DNA from: Stutzerimonas stutzeri
GTDB lineage: Bacteria; Pseudomonadota; Gammaproteobacteria; Pseudomonadales; Pseudomonadaceae
Reading direction: 5' to 3'
DNA: 64,000 nt
Assembly (NCBI RefSeq): GCF_024451105.1
Contig: NZ_JANGEY010000007.1
Location: 124,001-188,000, forward strand
Shown: in pieces, positions 39,601 to 48,855 of the stretch
Position numbering within the stretch: the first letter of the stretch is position 1
Layout: the number at the start of each line of letters is the position of its first letter
The notes under the pieces: generated by a model
What the model was told of the DNA's origin: nothing
The model's input: only the letters and a program-made list of their open reading frames with translations
Databases searched by the model: none
Translations under genes and position numbers: made by a program

Positions 39601-41657
39601 TGACCGCCGCTCAAGATTTCCTGGTCGAACTGGGCACCGAAGAGCTGCCCCCCAAGGCGCTGAAGACCCTCGCAGAGGCGTTCCTCGCCGGCGTCGAGAA
39701 GGGCCTCAAGGCCGCCGGCCTCGACTATGCCAGCGCGCGCTACTACGCCGCGCCGCGCCGCCTGGCGATCCTCGTCGAGCGCCTGGCCACCCAGCAGCCG
39801 GACCGCGAGGTGCGCCTCGACGGCCCGCCGCTGGCCGCCGCCTTCGACAAGAACGGCCAGCCCACCCAGGCCGCGCTGGGCTTCGCCAAGAAGTGCGGCG
39901 TCAGCCTCGAGCAGGTCGACACCTCCGGCCCGAAGCTGAAGTTCGTCCAGTCCATCGCCGGCCAGCCGGCCGAAAGCCTCTTGCCGGGCATCGTCGAAAC
40001 CGCACTGAACGAGCTGCCGATCCCCAAGCGCATGCGCTGGGCCGCCCGTCGCGAGGAGTTCGTCCGCCCGACCCAGTGGCTGGTGATGCTGCTCGGTGAC
40101 GAGGTGGTCGACTGCAGCATCCTCACCCAGCAGGCCGGGCGCGTGTCGCGCGGCCACCGCTTCCACGCCAACCACGAGGTGCGCATCAGCAACCCGGCCA
40201 GCTACGCCGAGGACCTGCGCAGCGCCTACGTGATCGCCGACTTCGCCGAGCGCCGCGCGCTGATCGACGCCCGCGTCGCCGAACTGGCCGCCGAGCAGAA
40301 CGGCCAGGCCATCGTGCCGCCGGCGCTGCTGGATGAAGTGACCGCGCTGGTCGAGTGGCCGGTGCCGCTGGTCTGCTCGTTCGAGGAACGCTTCCTCGAG
40401 GTGCCGCAGGAGGCGCTGATCGCCACCATGCAGGACAACCAGAAGTACTTCTGCCTGGTCGACGAAGGCGGCAAGCTGCTGCCGCGCTTCATCACCGTGG
40501 CCAACATCGAGTCGAAGGACCCGGCGCAGATCGTCGCCGGCAACGAGAAGGTGGTGCGCCCGCGCCTCACCGACGCCGAGTTCTTCTTCAAGCAGGACAA
40601 GAAGCACGCCCTCGAGGACAACAACCAGCGCCTGGCCAACGTGGTGTTCCAGGCCCAGCTCGGCAGCGTGTTCGACAAGGCCGAGCGGGTGTCGAAACTG
40701 GCCGCATTCATCGCCGCGCGGATCGGCGGCGACGCCGAACGCGCCGCGCGCGCCGGCATCCTCTGCAAGTGCGATCTGGCCAGCGAGATGGTCGGCGAGT
40801 TTCCGGAGATGCAGGGCATCGCCGGCTACTACTACGCCAAGCACGACGGCGAGGCCGAGGACGTCGCCCTGGCGCTCAACGAGCAGTACATGCCGCGCGG
40901 TGCCGGCGCCGAGCTGCCGAGCACCCTGACCGGCGCCGCCGTGGCGGTGGCCGACAAGCTCGACACCCTGGTCGGCATCTTCGGCATCGGCATGCTGCCG
41001 ACCGGCTCCAAGGACCCCTACGCGCTGCGCCGCGCCGCGCTCGGCGTGCTGCGCATCCTGATCGAGAAGCAGCTGGACCTCGACCTGGTCGAGGCGGTGG
41101 CCTTCGCCGTCGCGCAGTACGGCGACAAGGTCAAGGCCGACGGCCTGGCCGGCCAGGTGCTGGAGTTCATCTTCGACCGCCTGCGCGCGCGCTACGAGGA
41201 CGAGGGCGTCGAGGTGGCGGTGTACCAGGCGGTGCGTGCCCTGCAGCCCGCCGCGCCGCTGGACTTCGACCAGCGCGTGCAGGCCGTGCAGGCGTTCCGC
41301 CAGCTGGCCGAGGCCGCCGCGCTGGCCGCCGCCAACAAGCGGGTGTCCAACCTGCTGGCCAAGGCCGAGGGCGAGGTGCCGCGCGAGCCGAGCAGCAGCC
41401 TGCTGATCGAGCCGGCCGAGCAGACCCTGGCCCTGGCGATCAGCCAGGCCGCCGAGGCGGTCGCCCCGCTGGCCGCGGCGCGCAACTACAACGCCGCGCT
41501 GCAGCGCCTGGCCGCGCTGCGCGCGCCGGTGGATGCGTTCTTCGAGGAAGTGCTGGTCAACGCCGACGACGCCGCGCTGCGTGCCAACCGCTACGCGCTG
41601 CTGGCCCAGCTGCGCGGCCTGTTCCTCGGCGTGGCGGACATCTCGCTGCTGGGTTGA
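39597..41657 (+). CDS. glyS: Glycyl-tRNA synthetase beta subunit
   Basis: A 686-residue tRNA-binding subunit with the N-terminal [18 protein letters not shown], an HD-like domain ([12 protein letters not shown]) and a C-terminal DALR-type anticodon-binding domain. Two adjacent ATGs (39597 and 39600) could start it; either overlaps the end of glyQ. It is full length. Directly after the stop comes a hairpin made of two opposed DnaA-type 9-mers and then a TAGGGTGGA repeat. Confidence 0.97.
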   Translation: MMTAAQDFLVELGTEELPPKALKTLAEAFLAGVEKGLKAAGLDYASARYYAAPRRLAILVERLATQQPDREVRLDGPPLAAAFDKNGQPTQAALGFAKKCGVSLEQVDTSGPKLKFVQSIAGQPAESLLPGIVETALNELPIPKRMRWAARREEFVRPTQWLVMLLGDEVVDCSILTQQAGRVSRGHRFHANHEVRISNPASYAEDLRSAYVIADFAERRALIDARVAELAAEQNGQAIVPPALLDEVTALVEWPVPLVCSFEERFLEVPQEALIATMQDNQKYFCLVDEGGKLLPRFITVANIESKDPAQIVAGNEKVVRPRLTDAEFFFKQDKKHALEDNNQRLANVVFQAQLGSVFDKAERVSKLAAFIAARIGGDAERAARAGILCKCDLASEMVGEFPEMQGIAGYYYAKHDGEAEDVALALNEQYMPRGAGAELPSTLTGAAVAVADKLDTLVGIFGIGMLPTGSKDPYALRRAALGVLRILIEKQLDLDLVEAVAFAVAQYGDKVKADGLAGQVLEFIFDRLRARYEDEGVEVAVYQAVRALQPAAPLDFDQRVQAVQAFRQLAEAAALAAANKRVSNLLAKAEGEVPREPSSSLLIEPAEQTLALAISQAAEAVAPLAAARNYNAALQRLAALRAPVDAFFEEVLVNADDAALRANRYALLAQLRGLFLGVADISLLG

Positions 41658-41663
41658 CCTTCC

Positions 41664-41695
41664 CTGTGGATAACGGCTCCGGTCGTTATCCACAG
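41664..41695. other. Inverted pair of DnaA-box 9-mers behind glyS
   Basis: TGTGGATAA (41665-41673) and TTATCCACA (41686-41694) are perfect consensus DnaA boxes facing each other across 12 bases. The complementary arms extend to CTGTGGATAACG / CGTTATCCACAG, so the element could equally act as an RNA hairpin ending glyQS transcription. Confidence 0.6.
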
Positions 41696-41752
41696 ATACC
41701 GGATTGCCGGCCCTGTGGATCTTGCCTCTGCTCCTGTTCCACAGGGCCCAAG

Positions 41753-41830
41753 CGTAGGGTGGACAACGGCGCAGCCTTGTCCACCATCCATCCCGGTGGA
41801 AAATCGCGGCGCGAGTTTTTCCACCCTACG
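41753..41830. repeat. TAGGGTGGA-family palindromic repeat (copy between glyS and gmhB)
   Basis: A 78-base element with ends CGTAGGGTGGACAACGGCGC and GCGAGTTTTTCCACCCTACG. It is almost the same as the copy at 24756-24836 (most differences are in the central spacer). It ends 17 bases before the gmhB start, so it lies in the gmhB leader. Confidence 0.8.
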
Positions 41831-41847
41831 CCCTTGAAACCGCCCTT

Positions 41848-42387
41848 ATGAAACTGCTGATTCTCGACCGCGACGGGGTCATCAACGAAGACTCCGACGC
41901 CTACATCAAGTCCGTCGCCGAGTGGATCCCGATCCCCGGCTCGGTGGAGGCGATCGCCCGCCTGAGCCGGGCCGGCTGGACCGTGGCGGTGGCCACCAAC
42001 CAGTCCGGCCTGGCGCGCGGCTACTACGACGAGGCGACCCTCGAGGCCATGCACGCGCGCCTGCGCCAGCTGGTCGCCGCGCAGGGCGGCCAGCTCGGCC
42101 TGATCGTCCACTGCCCGCACGGCCCGGACGACGGCTGCGCCTGCCGCAAGCCGCTGCCCGGCCTGCTGATGCAGATCGCCCGCCACTACGACGTCGCCCT
42201 CGACGGCGTCTGGTTCGTCGGCGACAGCCCCGGCGACCTCGCCGCCGCCCAGGCGGTGGCCTGCCAGCCGGTGCTGGTGCGCAGCGGCAAGGGCGAGCGC
42301 ACCCTGGCCCGGGGCCTGCCGGATGGCGTCAAGGTCTTCGACAACCTGGCGGCCGTGGCCGCCCATCTGCTGGCCGAGGAGGCCTGA
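41848..42387 (+). CDS. gmhB: D-glycero-beta-D-manno-heptose-1,7-bisphosphate 7-phosphatase
   Basis: A 179-residue HAD-family phosphatase in ADP-heptose synthesis for the LPS inner core. It has the HAD nucleophile motif LILDRDGVINED (Asp7, Asp9), TNQSGLARGYY and the zinc-binding loop CPHGPDDGCACRKP (four ligands including the CxC), then VGDSPGDLAAA. It starts 17 bases after the intergenic repeat. The acyltransferase gene follows 7 bases after the stop. Confidence 0.94.
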   Translation: MKLLILDRDGVINEDSDAYIKSVAEWIPIPGSVEAIARLSRAGWTVAVATNQSGLARGYYDEATLEAMHARLRQLVAAQGGQLGLIVHCPHGPDDGCACRKPLPGLLMQIARHYDVALDGVWFVGDSPGDLAAAQAVACQPVLVRSGKGERTLARGLPDGVKVFDNLAAVAAHLLAEEA

Positions 42388-42394
42388 ACCGACC

Positions 42395-43132
42395 ATGCAG
42401 GCCCTGCGTACCGTCCTGTTCTATTTCCTGCTGGCCCTCAGCGTGGTGATCTGGTGCCCGATCGGCCTGCTGATCGGCATCTGCCTGCCGCTGCGCGCCC
42501 GCTACGTGGTGATCGCCCGCACCTGGTGCCGCTTCGCCGTGTGGCTGGCCCGGGCGATGGTCGGCATCCGCTACGAGGTCGAGGGCCTGGACAACATCCC
42601 CGCCCAGCCCTGCGTGGTACTGGCCAAGCACCAGAGTACCTGGGAAACCTTCTACCTCACCGGGCTGTTCGCCCCGCTGGCCCTGGTGCTCAAGCGCGAG
42701 CTGCTCGGCATCCCGTTCTTCGGCTGGGCGATGCGCCTGATCCGGCCGATCGCCATCGACCGCGGCAACCCCAAGCAGGCCCTCAAGCAGGTCGCCAGCA
42801 TCGGCCAGGAGCGCCTGCGCCAGGGCTTCTGGCTGCTGATCTTCCCCGAGGGCACCCGGGTGCCGGCCGGACAGATGGGCAAGTTCTCGCGCAGCGGCGC
42901 GGCGCTGGCGGTGGAAGCCGGCCTGCCGGTGCTGCCGATCGCTCACAACGCCGGCGAATGCTGGCCGCGCGACGGCTGGGCCAAACACCCGGGGACCATC
43001 CGGGTGGTGATCGGTGCGCCGATGCATGCCGAGGGCGAAGGCCCGCGCGCGGCGGCCGAACTCAACCAGCGCGTCGAGGCCTGGATCGGTGCCACCATGC
43101 AACAAATCGACGGCACGGCGCGCGCCCGATAG
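42395..43132 (+). CDS. 1-acyl-sn-glycerol-3-phosphate acyltransferase (LptA/PlsC type)
   Basis: A 245-residue membrane-bound acyltransferase with an N-terminal hydrophobic segment (residues about 6-32), the catalytic HX4E motif in AKHQSTWETF and the substrate motif FPEGTRVPAG. It acylates lysophosphatidic acid in phospholipid synthesis. It corresponds in place to P. aeruginosa PA0005 (lptA), which there is followed directly by gyrB; here a PilU-like gene follows. The start ATG comes after the gmhB stop with a GAGGAGG-like site inside the end of gmhB. Confidence 0.9.
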   Translation: MQALRTVLFYFLLALSVVIWCPIGLLIGICLPLRARYVVIARTWCRFAVWLARAMVGIRYEVEGLDNIPAQPCVVLAKHQSTWETFYLTGLFAPLALVLKRELLGIPFFGWAMRLIRPIAIDRGNPKQALKQVASIGQERLRQGFWLLIFPEGTRVPAGQMGKFSRSGAALAVEAGLPVLPIAHNAGECWPRDGWAKHPGTIRVVIGAPMHAEGEGPRAAAELNQRVEAWIGATMQQIDGTARAR

Positions 43133-43178
43133 GGCAGACTGGGCGGGCAACTTACGGGCGGATCGGGAGGCCTGCGGC

Positions 43179-44300
43179 ATGGATGTGTTTCGTTATCTGC
43201 ACCTGATGGTCGAGCAGTGCGGCTCGGACCTGTTCTTCAGCGTCGGCGCGCCGCCGCAGCTCAAGCGCGAGGGCCAGAGCCTGCCGATCGGCAAGACGCC
43301 GCTGCCGCCGGGCTCCGTGCAGCAACTGGCCTACCAGATGATGAACCAGAAGCAGATCGCCGAGTTCGAGCGCGACCTGGAGATGAACCTGGCCATCGGC
43401 CTGGAGGGCGCCGGGCGCTTCCGGGTCAACGTCTACTACCAGCGCGGCGACGTGGCCATGGTGGTGCGCCACATCAAGAGCCAGATCCCCGGCATCGAGG
43501 AACTCGGCCTGCCGAAGAAGCTGGAAGAGCTGGCGATGCTCGACCGCGGCCTGATCCTGGTGGTCGGCGCCGCCGGCTCCGGCAAGTCGACCACCCTGGC
43601 GTCGATGCTCGACCTGCGCAACCGCTCGCGCGGCGGGCACATCGTCTGCATCGAGGACCCGATCGAGTTCATCCACAGCCACCAGCGCGCGATCATCGAC
43701 CAGCGCGAGGTCGGCCTGGACACCCGCAGCTTCGAGCAGGCGCTGCTCAACGTGCTGCGCGAGTCGCCGGACGTGATCATGATCGGCGAGATCCGCGACC
43801 GCGACGCCATGCAGCACGCCCTGCACTACAGCGAGACCGGCCACCTGTGCCTGGCCACCCTGCACGCCACCAACACCACCCAGGCCATCGAGCGCGTCTG
43901 CAACTTCTTCCCCAAGGAGGCGCGGGCGCAGGTACTCGGCGACCTGGCGCTCAACCTGCAGGCCATCGTCGGCCAGCGCCTGGTGCCGGGGCGCGAGGAG
44001 AAGCGCGTGGCCGCCGTCGAGCTGCTGCTGAAGACCCCGTACATCGCCGACCTGATCCAGCGCGACCAGCTCGACGAGATCAAGACCGCCCTCGGCCGCG
44101 GCCAGGAGCTCGGCCTGCAGACCTTCGACCAGCACCTCTACGCCCTGGTCCAGGCCGGCCGCATCACCCTCGACGAGGCCCTGCGCCACGCCGACTCGCG
44201 CACCGACCTGACCCTGCGCGCCAAGCTGGCGCGCGGCTTCCACGCCGAGGACGCCGAGCTCAAGGTGATGCGCGACGCCGAGCTGAGCATCGCCCGCTGA
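43179..44300 (+). CDS. PilT/PilU-family ATPase outside the pilTU locus
   Basis: A 373-residue secretion ATPase closest in layout to PilU (retraction accessory ATPase of type IV pili). It has an N-terminal PAS-like domain (FRYLHLMVEQCGSDLFFSVG), Walker A GAAGSGKS (130-137), an Asp box CIEDPIEFIH, GEIRDRDAMQHAL and the His box LATLHATNTTQA. All catalytic motifs look intact. Neither pilT nor other pilus genes are next to it, so it is an extra paralogue. It might act with tsaP- and DprA-linked DNA uptake, but this is speculation. Confidence 0.88.
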   Translation: MDVFRYLHLMVEQCGSDLFFSVGAPPQLKREGQSLPIGKTPLPPGSVQQLAYQMMNQKQIAEFERDLEMNLAIGLEGAGRFRVNVYYQRGDVAMVVRHIKSQIPGIEELGLPKKLEELAMLDRGLILVVGAAGSGKSTTLASMLDLRNRSRGGHIVCIEDPIEFIHSHQRAIIDQREVGLDTRSFEQALLNVLRESPDVIMIGEIRDRDAMQHALHYSETGHLCLATLHATNTTQAIERVCNFFPKEARAQVLGDLALNLQAIVGQRLVPGREEKRVAAVELLLKTPYIADLIQRDQLDEIKTALGRGQELGLQTFDQHLYALVQAGRITLDEALRHADSRTDLTLRAKLARGFHAEDAELKVMRDAELSIAR

Positions 44301-44306
44301 CCCGGC

Positions 44307-46268
44307 TCAGGCCGCCGCAGCCCAACGCTCCGGCGCGGCCGACTCCGGGTCCGCGCCGTCGCTCGCCTCGACGCGGAACTCGCCGACCAGCGCGCTCATG
44401 CTTTCCGCCTGGGCGTCCAGCGCCTGGCTGGCATGCGCCGCCGCCTGCACCAGGCTGGCATTCTGCTGGGTGACCCGGTCGAGCTGGGCGATGGCCAGGT
44501 TGATCTGCTCGATGCCGCTGGACTGCTCGCCGGCCGCCGCGGCGATGTCGCCGACCAGCCGGGTCATGCGCCCGACCACGCTCCGGATGTCCTCCAGGCT
44601 GCGGTCGCTCAGCTCGACCAGTTGCGCGCCCTCGTGCACCTTGAGCACGCTGTCCTCGATCAGGTTGCGGATGGCGCAGGCCTCCGCGGCGCTACGCTGG
44701 GCCAGGTGGCGCACCTCGCCGGCGACCACGGCGAAACCGCGGCCCTGCTCGCCGGCGCGCGCCGCCTCGACCGAGGCGTTGAGGGCCAGCAGATTGGTCT
44801 GGAAGGCGATCCGGTCGATGGCGCCGACGATCTGCGCCACCCTCTCGCTGGCCTCGCGGATCGCCGCCATGGCGGTGCGGGTCCGCGCGGCGACCTCGCC
44901 GCTCGCCTCGGCCTGCCGCTGCACGCTGTCGGCCAGGCGGTGCGCCTGCTCGGCGCTGTCGGCGGTCTGCCGGACCATGGCGGTGATCTGCTCCATGCTC
45001 GCCACGGTCTCGACCAGCGAGGCCGACTGCTGCTCGGTGCGCTGCGCAAGGTTCTGATTGCCGGCGGCGATCTCCGCGCTGGCTCCGCGCACCACCTGGG
45101 CGCTGCGCGCGATACGGCGGACCAGTTCGCGGGTGCTCTCGGCGGCCTCGTTGAAGGCACGGTTGAACTGCGCCAGCTCGTCGCTGCCGCGCACCGCCAG
45201 GCGCCGGGTCAGGTCCTTCTCGCTCCGCGCGATTGCCTGCAGGGTGTCGCGCAGCACGCCGGTCAGGCTGCGCGTCACCAGCAGGGCCAGCAGCAGGGTC
45301 AGGGCGACGGCCAGGGCGGTGCCGAACGCGCGGCCGAGCAGGTCCTGGCGCGCCTGCCTGCCCAGCTCGCGGGCCAGTGCCAGCAGCTCGGCGGCCACCG
45401 CGTCCTCCACCCGCTTGAGCAGTTCGATACGCGCCGTCTGGCGCTCGAACCAGTGCGCCGGATCGACGCCGAACCCGCCCCCGGCGGCGCGCTCGATGGC
45501 CAGACGGCGCAGGCGCTCGGTTTCTGCCACCGCGGGGTCGGCCATGCTCGCCTCGTAGCTGGCGCGCAGGGCATCCGGCGCCAGATTCAGGAAGGTCCGG
45601 GTGAAGGCCCGCTGCTCGCCGACCAGGGCGGTGAAACGCAGGAACAGCCCCTCGCCGAAGCGGTCGGCGGCGAAGGCGTTGGTCAGCACCGCGCGCTCGA
45701 TGCCGGCGCGCTCCTTGCTCTGCAGCAGGTTGTAGTAGGCGGCCAGGCGCTGTACCAGCTCGCCCTGCCGGGTGCTGCGCGCCAGCTCGCCGACCACTTC
45801 GAGCAGGTCGGCGTTGAGCGCGCTGTAGTAGCCGACGGCGGCATCGGCGCCGAGGGTCAGGGCGCTGACGCCCCGGCGCTGCTCGCCCAGCTCGGCGAGC
45901 CGGGCCTGCGCGGGCTCGAGCATCGCGCTCACCCGCTCGCCGAGCTGGGTCGCCGGCAGGGCGACAAGAAAGGCCTCCAGCGCCGCGCGCTGGCGGTCGG
46001 TCGCCATGCGCTGCCGCGGCAGCTCGGTGGCGAAACGCGCACCACGGCTGCCGACGAAGCCGGCGCTCATGCCACGCTCCTTCTGGGTCTCGTGAACCAG
46101 CGCGCTGACCAGCCCGGCGAGCTCCGCCAGGCTCTCCAGGCGACGCATGTCGGCATGGCTCTGCTGGCGTTCGAGAATGCCGCTGGCGGCGAGGTAGAAC
46201 AGCGCCAGCATCGGCAGCAGCAGGATCAGCAGCAGTTTGTTTCGGATCGAGAGGTCGTGCAGGGTCAT
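44307..46268 (-). CDS. Methyl-accepting chemotaxis protein with NIT sensor domain
   Basis: A 653-residue chemoreceptor: transmembrane segment at about 10-28, a periplasmic four-helix NIT (nitrate/nitrite-sensing type) domain ([20 protein letters not shown], a core of the family), a second membrane segment near 325-345, a HAMP domain and a signalling domain with the hairpin tip ([41 protein letters not shown] in two parts). The C-terminus lacks the CheR-binding pentapeptide. Start chosen at MTLHDLS (46268); MAAIM 12 bases upstream (46280) is equally possible. A candidate sigma54 element lies about 185 bases upstream. Confidence 0.85.
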   Translation of the reverse strand: MTLHDLSIRNKLLLILLLPMLALFYLAASGILERQQSHADMRRLESLAELAGLVSALVHETQKERGMSAGFVGSRGARFATELPRQRMATDRQRAALEAFLVALPATQLGERVSAMLEPAQARLAELGEQRRGVSALTLGADAAVGYYSALNADLLEVVGELARSTRQGELVQRLAAYYNLLQSKERAGIERAVLTNAFAADRFGEGLFLRFTALVGEQRAFTRTFLNLAPDALRASYEASMADPAVAETERLRRLAIERAAGGGFGVDPAHWFERQTARIELLKRVEDAVAAELLALARELGRQARQDLLGRAFGTALAVALTLLLALLVTRSLTGVLRDTLQAIARSEKDLTRRLAVRGSDELAQFNRAFNEAAESTRELVRRIARSAQVVRGASAEIAAGNQNLAQRTEQQSASLVETVASMEQITAMVRQTADSAEQAHRLADSVQRQAEASGEVAARTRTAMAAIREASERVAQIVGAIDRIAFQTNLLALNASVEAARAGEQGRGFAVVAGEVRHLAQRSAAEACAIRNLIEDSVLKVHEGAQLVELSDRSLEDIRSVVGRMTRLVGDIAAAAGEQSSGIEQINLAIAQLDRVTQQNASLVQAAAHASQALDAQAESMSALVGEFRVEASDGADPESAAPERWAAAA

Positions 46269-46452
46269 GATGGCAGCCATGGCGAGGAAAGGAGCGGAGA
46301 GGGCGGGCGCCGCGCTCCGTCGCACGACTGCACCAGCGCGCATCACCGTGGTGCAGTCCGCCCGCGCACTCTGCCCCGGGATGGGTCGTCCCCCGCCAGG
46401 CGAGCACGGCTGGCGGGCCTTTGCCGGAGCAGCGGGTCGGCCAGGCAGGAAA

Positions 46453-46468
46453 TGCAAGGATCGTGCAC
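46453..46468 (-). promoter_or_regulatory. Possible sigma54 element upstream of the chemoreceptor
   Basis: The minus strand reads GTGCACGATCCTTGCA. The -12 half and CACG are perfect but the -24 GG is TG, so activity is doubtful. It is the only promoter-like signal I see in the 339-base gap between the chemoreceptor gene and the divergent COG2865-like gene. Confidence 0.3.
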
Positions 46469-46607
46469 AACGTCGCAAGCCCGCCGCCCTCCATCTCCCC
46501 CGACGCGGTCGCCCGGAACTTGAACGAAAGCACGCCGCGCTCCATCCGTCGCCGTCGGCATTTGGTTAACATGCCCGCAGCTCTCGCGCGCAACCAGGGG
46601 ATCGCGG

Positions 46608-47798
46608 ATGAAAGAACAAGCAGACCTCGAGTGGAAAGGCCTCCCGGTCGAGGCGGGGAACCCGCCCGGCGACACCCTGCCGCTGCCCGACGGCGGCGGC
46701 AGCTGGGACGACCAGCCGATGGCGCAGATGCGCCTGGGCGACCTCGACGCCGCGGCCCTGGCCGACTTCCGCGCACGCACCGCCGCCACGGAAGAGGGCG
46801 ACGCGGCGCTGCTCGAACAGCTGCAGCTGTTCCACCTCAAGCGCGCCGCCGTGCTGCTGTTCCATCCGGCCCCCGAGAAACGGCTGAGCGGCGCCTACGT
46901 GCGCATCGGCCGCTTCAACCGCGAGCAGGGGCTGGTCGAGCAGCAGAGCGTCGGCGGTCCGCTGTTCGCGCAGTTCGAACGTACCCTGGCGCGGATCGAG
47001 GCGCACCTGCAGCACGATCCGGCCGACGGTAGCGGTCCGCGCTCAGCGGCCGCCTATCCGCTGCCGCTGAGCGCGCTGCGCGAGGCGCTGCTCAACGCCC
47101 TGGTACACAAGGACTACGCCAGCGGCATCCCGATCCAGATCCGCCTGCACGACGACCGCATCAGCTTGTGGAATCCGGCGCGCCTGGTCCAGGGCTGGAA
47201 CGTCGCCAGCCTGCGCAGCCGCCACCTGTCGCGCCCCGGCAACCCCGACATCGCCAACGCCTTCCAGCGCGCCGGCCTGATCGAGGCCTGGGGCCTGGGC
47301 ATCGACCGCCTGTTCGCCGCCTGCCGCGCCCACGGCGTGGTCGAGCCGCTGCTGCGCCACGAGCAGGACGGCCTGTGGCTGGAGTTCGCCTACACCCGCG
47401 GGCTGCCGCGCCAGTACCCGCGTTCCGCGGCCTCGCGGACTTTTTCCATGCCGACAGGCGAAGTGAAAAGTGCTGCCGCAGGCGAAGTCGCAGGCCATGC
47501 TGCAGGTGAAGACACAGGCGAAGTCGACATGCATGTCGCAGGTGAAGCAAGGAGTCATGTCGCAGGTCATGTGACAAGTGAAGTTCGCCGCCTGATCGGC
47601 GCCTGCAGCGGCACGATGAGCCGCAAGGCCCTGCAGGACGCCCTCGGCCTGAAGAGCGACGCCAACTTCCGAACCCTGTATCTGGTGCCGGCGCTGGAGG
47701 CCGGGCTGATCGAGATGACCATTCCCGACAAGCCCAAGAGCAGCCGCCAGCAATACCGGCTGTCCGCCGCCGGCCAGGCCCTGCGCCCGCCGAAATGA
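46608..47798 (+). CDS. COG2865-like ATP-binding regulator with tetrapeptide repeat linker
   Basis: A 396-residue protein. Residues about 40-130 resemble part of an AlbA_2 (Schlafen-like) domain (LQLFHLKRAAVLLFHPAPEKRL). Residues 145-250 look like a GHKL-type ATPase region (PLSALREALLNALVHKDYASGIPIQI; AWGLGIDRLF). The C-terminus (about 325-396) is a winged-helix-like domain. Between them lies a run of tetrapeptides of the form AGEV/AGHV (about 283-325). The N-terminus is shorter than in typical members, where an AlbA_2 motif precedes LHLKRAA. Such proteins are usually annotated as transcriptional regulators or RecG-like; the role here is unknown. Confidence 0.7.
   Translation: MKEQADLEWKGLPVEAGNPPGDTLPLPDGGGSWDDQPMAQMRLGDLDAAALADFRARTAATEEGDAALLEQLQLFHLKRAAVLLFHPAPEKRLSGAYVRIGRFNREQGLVEQQSVGGPLFAQFERTLARIEAHLQHDPADGSGPRSAAAYPLPLSALREALLNALVHKDYASGIPIQIRLHDDRISLWNPARLVQGWNVASLRSRHLSRPGNPDIANAFQRAGLIEAWGLGIDRLFAACRAHGVVEPLLRHEQDGLWLEFAYTRGLPRQYPRSAASRTFSMPTGEVKSAAAGEVAGHAAGEDTGEVDMHVAGEARSHVAGHVTSEVRRLIGACSGTMSRKALQDALGLKSDANFRTLYLVPALEAGLIEMTIPDKPKSSRQQYRLSAAGQALRPPK
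47447..47585 (+). repeat. 12-base minisatellite inside the COG2865-like gene
   Basis: CAGG(C/T)GAAGT or CAGG(C/T)CATG units recur at 12-base or 24-base intervals, encoding alternating AGEx and AGHx tetrapeptides. The unit length is a multiple of three, so gain or loss of units would keep the reading frame and only change linker length. Confidence 0.75.
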
Positions 47799-47857
47799 CT
47801 GCGCTGGCTGCGGACGACGGTCGCCCGCAGCCAAGGCTTGCCGGGTCGCACGGCGCC

Positions 47858-47888
47858 TGTGGATAATCGCTTCGGCAACTTGTCCACA
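47858..47888. other. Inverted DnaA-like 9-mers before the GNAT gene
   Basis: TGTGGATAA (47858-47866, perfect) faces TTGTCCACA (47880-47888, one mismatch to the DnaA-box consensus) across 13 bases, within the 128-base gap before the GNAT gene. Confidence 0.45.
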
Positions 47889-47926
47889 GCGCCGACATCC
47901 GCCGGCCGTTCCTGCAGGAGTTCAGG

Positions 47927-48409
47927 ATGAACACCGCTCTCGATTTCCGCCCGGTGCGCGACGCCGACCTGCCGGCCATCTGCACCTTCGCCCGCACGCC
48001 CGAGGAGCTGTACTACCTCGCCCCGCGCGCCCGCTTCCCGCTCGACGTCGAACAGCTGGCCGCCAGCATCGCCCAGCGCAGCGACTCCAGCGTGGTGTGC
48101 CGCGGCGACCAGGTGCTGGGCTTTGCCAACATCTACAAGCGCGAGGAAGGCGCCTGCTGGGTCGGCAACGTCGCGGTGGCGCAAGAAGCGCGCCGCCAGG
48201 GCGTGGCGGGCTTCCTGATGCAGCGGATGGCCCGGCTGGCCGCCGAGCGCCACGGCGCCCGCGAGCTGCGCGTGTCCTGCTTCAACCCCAACACTGCCGC
48301 CCTGCGCCTGTACGCCCGCCTCGGCTACACGCCCTTCGCCCTCGAGGAGCGCCAGGGTCCGCAGCAGCAACCGATCATGCTGATCCACCTGCGTCTGCCG
48401 CTGGCCTGA
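47927..48409 (+). CDS. GNAT-family N-acetyltransferase
   Basis: A 160-residue single GNAT domain. The acetyl-CoA loop motif is V-A-x-EARRQGVAGFLM (about 85-97) and the B motif is CFNPNTAALRLYARLGY (about 117-133). It has no ribosomal RimI-like extension, and the substrate cannot be predicted. AGGAGTTCAGG precedes the ATG. It stands in the accessory block between the COG2865-like gene and small exported-protein genes. Confidence 0.85.
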   Translation: MNTALDFRPVRDADLPAICTFARTPEELYYLAPRARFPLDVEQLAASIAQRSDSSVVCRGDQVLGFANIYKREEGACWVGNVAVAQEARRQGVAGFLMQRMARLAAERHGARELRVSCFNPNTAALRLYARLGYTPFALEERQGPQQQPIMLIHLRLPLA

Positions 48410-48492
48410 GCCCGCGCCCTGCCAACCGGCGCGCAGAACGCGCCGGCCGGTTCTGCCAGAATCCCGGCGGCCTTCGACAAACGGACTTGTCC

Positions 48493-48855
48493 ATGCGCAA
48501 CCTTCTCCTGCTGCTCGCCCTGTGCGGCGGCGGTTACCAGGCCTGGGAGCACTTCTCCCGCGCCTCTCTCGAAAGCAACGCCCCGCTGCACGCCGAGCCC
48601 TACCTGGCGGTCTACGGCCGTGACGCCTGCGGCTACACTCAGGCCACCCTGCGCCAGCTCAACCAGGCCGGCATCCGCTACCGGTACCACTCGGTGGACG
48701 AGCCGGCGGTGGCCGACCTGCTGCACCGGCGCATGCAGAACGCCGGGCTCGAGGTGCGCCGCTACCTGCTGCCGGTGGTCGATCTGAACAACGCCCTCAC
48801 GGTGCATCCGGACAACGGCGCGCTGGTGCGCCAGGCGCGGGAGCTGGCCCTGTGA
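48493..48855 (+). CDS. Membrane-anchored glutaredoxin-like protein
   Basis: A 120-residue protein with a short hydrophobic N-terminus (LLLLLALCGGG, signal or anchor) followed by a glutaredoxin-like fold: YLAVYGRDACGYTQATLRQLNQAGIRYRY (core ACGYT, a monothiol CxxT-type active site with one cysteine) and LPVVDLNN in the place of the cis-proline loop. It would act in the periplasm or at the membrane. The usual second active-site cysteine is absent. Its TGA overlaps the next gene's ATG (ATGtga-type 4-base overlap), so the two are coupled. Confidence 0.65.
   Translation: MRNLLLLLALCGGGYQAWEHFSRASLESNAPLHAEPYLAVYGRDACGYTQATLRQLNQAGIRYRYHSVDEPAVADLLHRRMQNAGLEVRRYLLPVVDLNNALTVHPDNGALVRQARELAL

Noticed and set aside
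47447-47585. A CRISPR-like array
   Set aside because: The 12-base degenerate units have no constant repeat/spacer pattern and are in frame within a gene.
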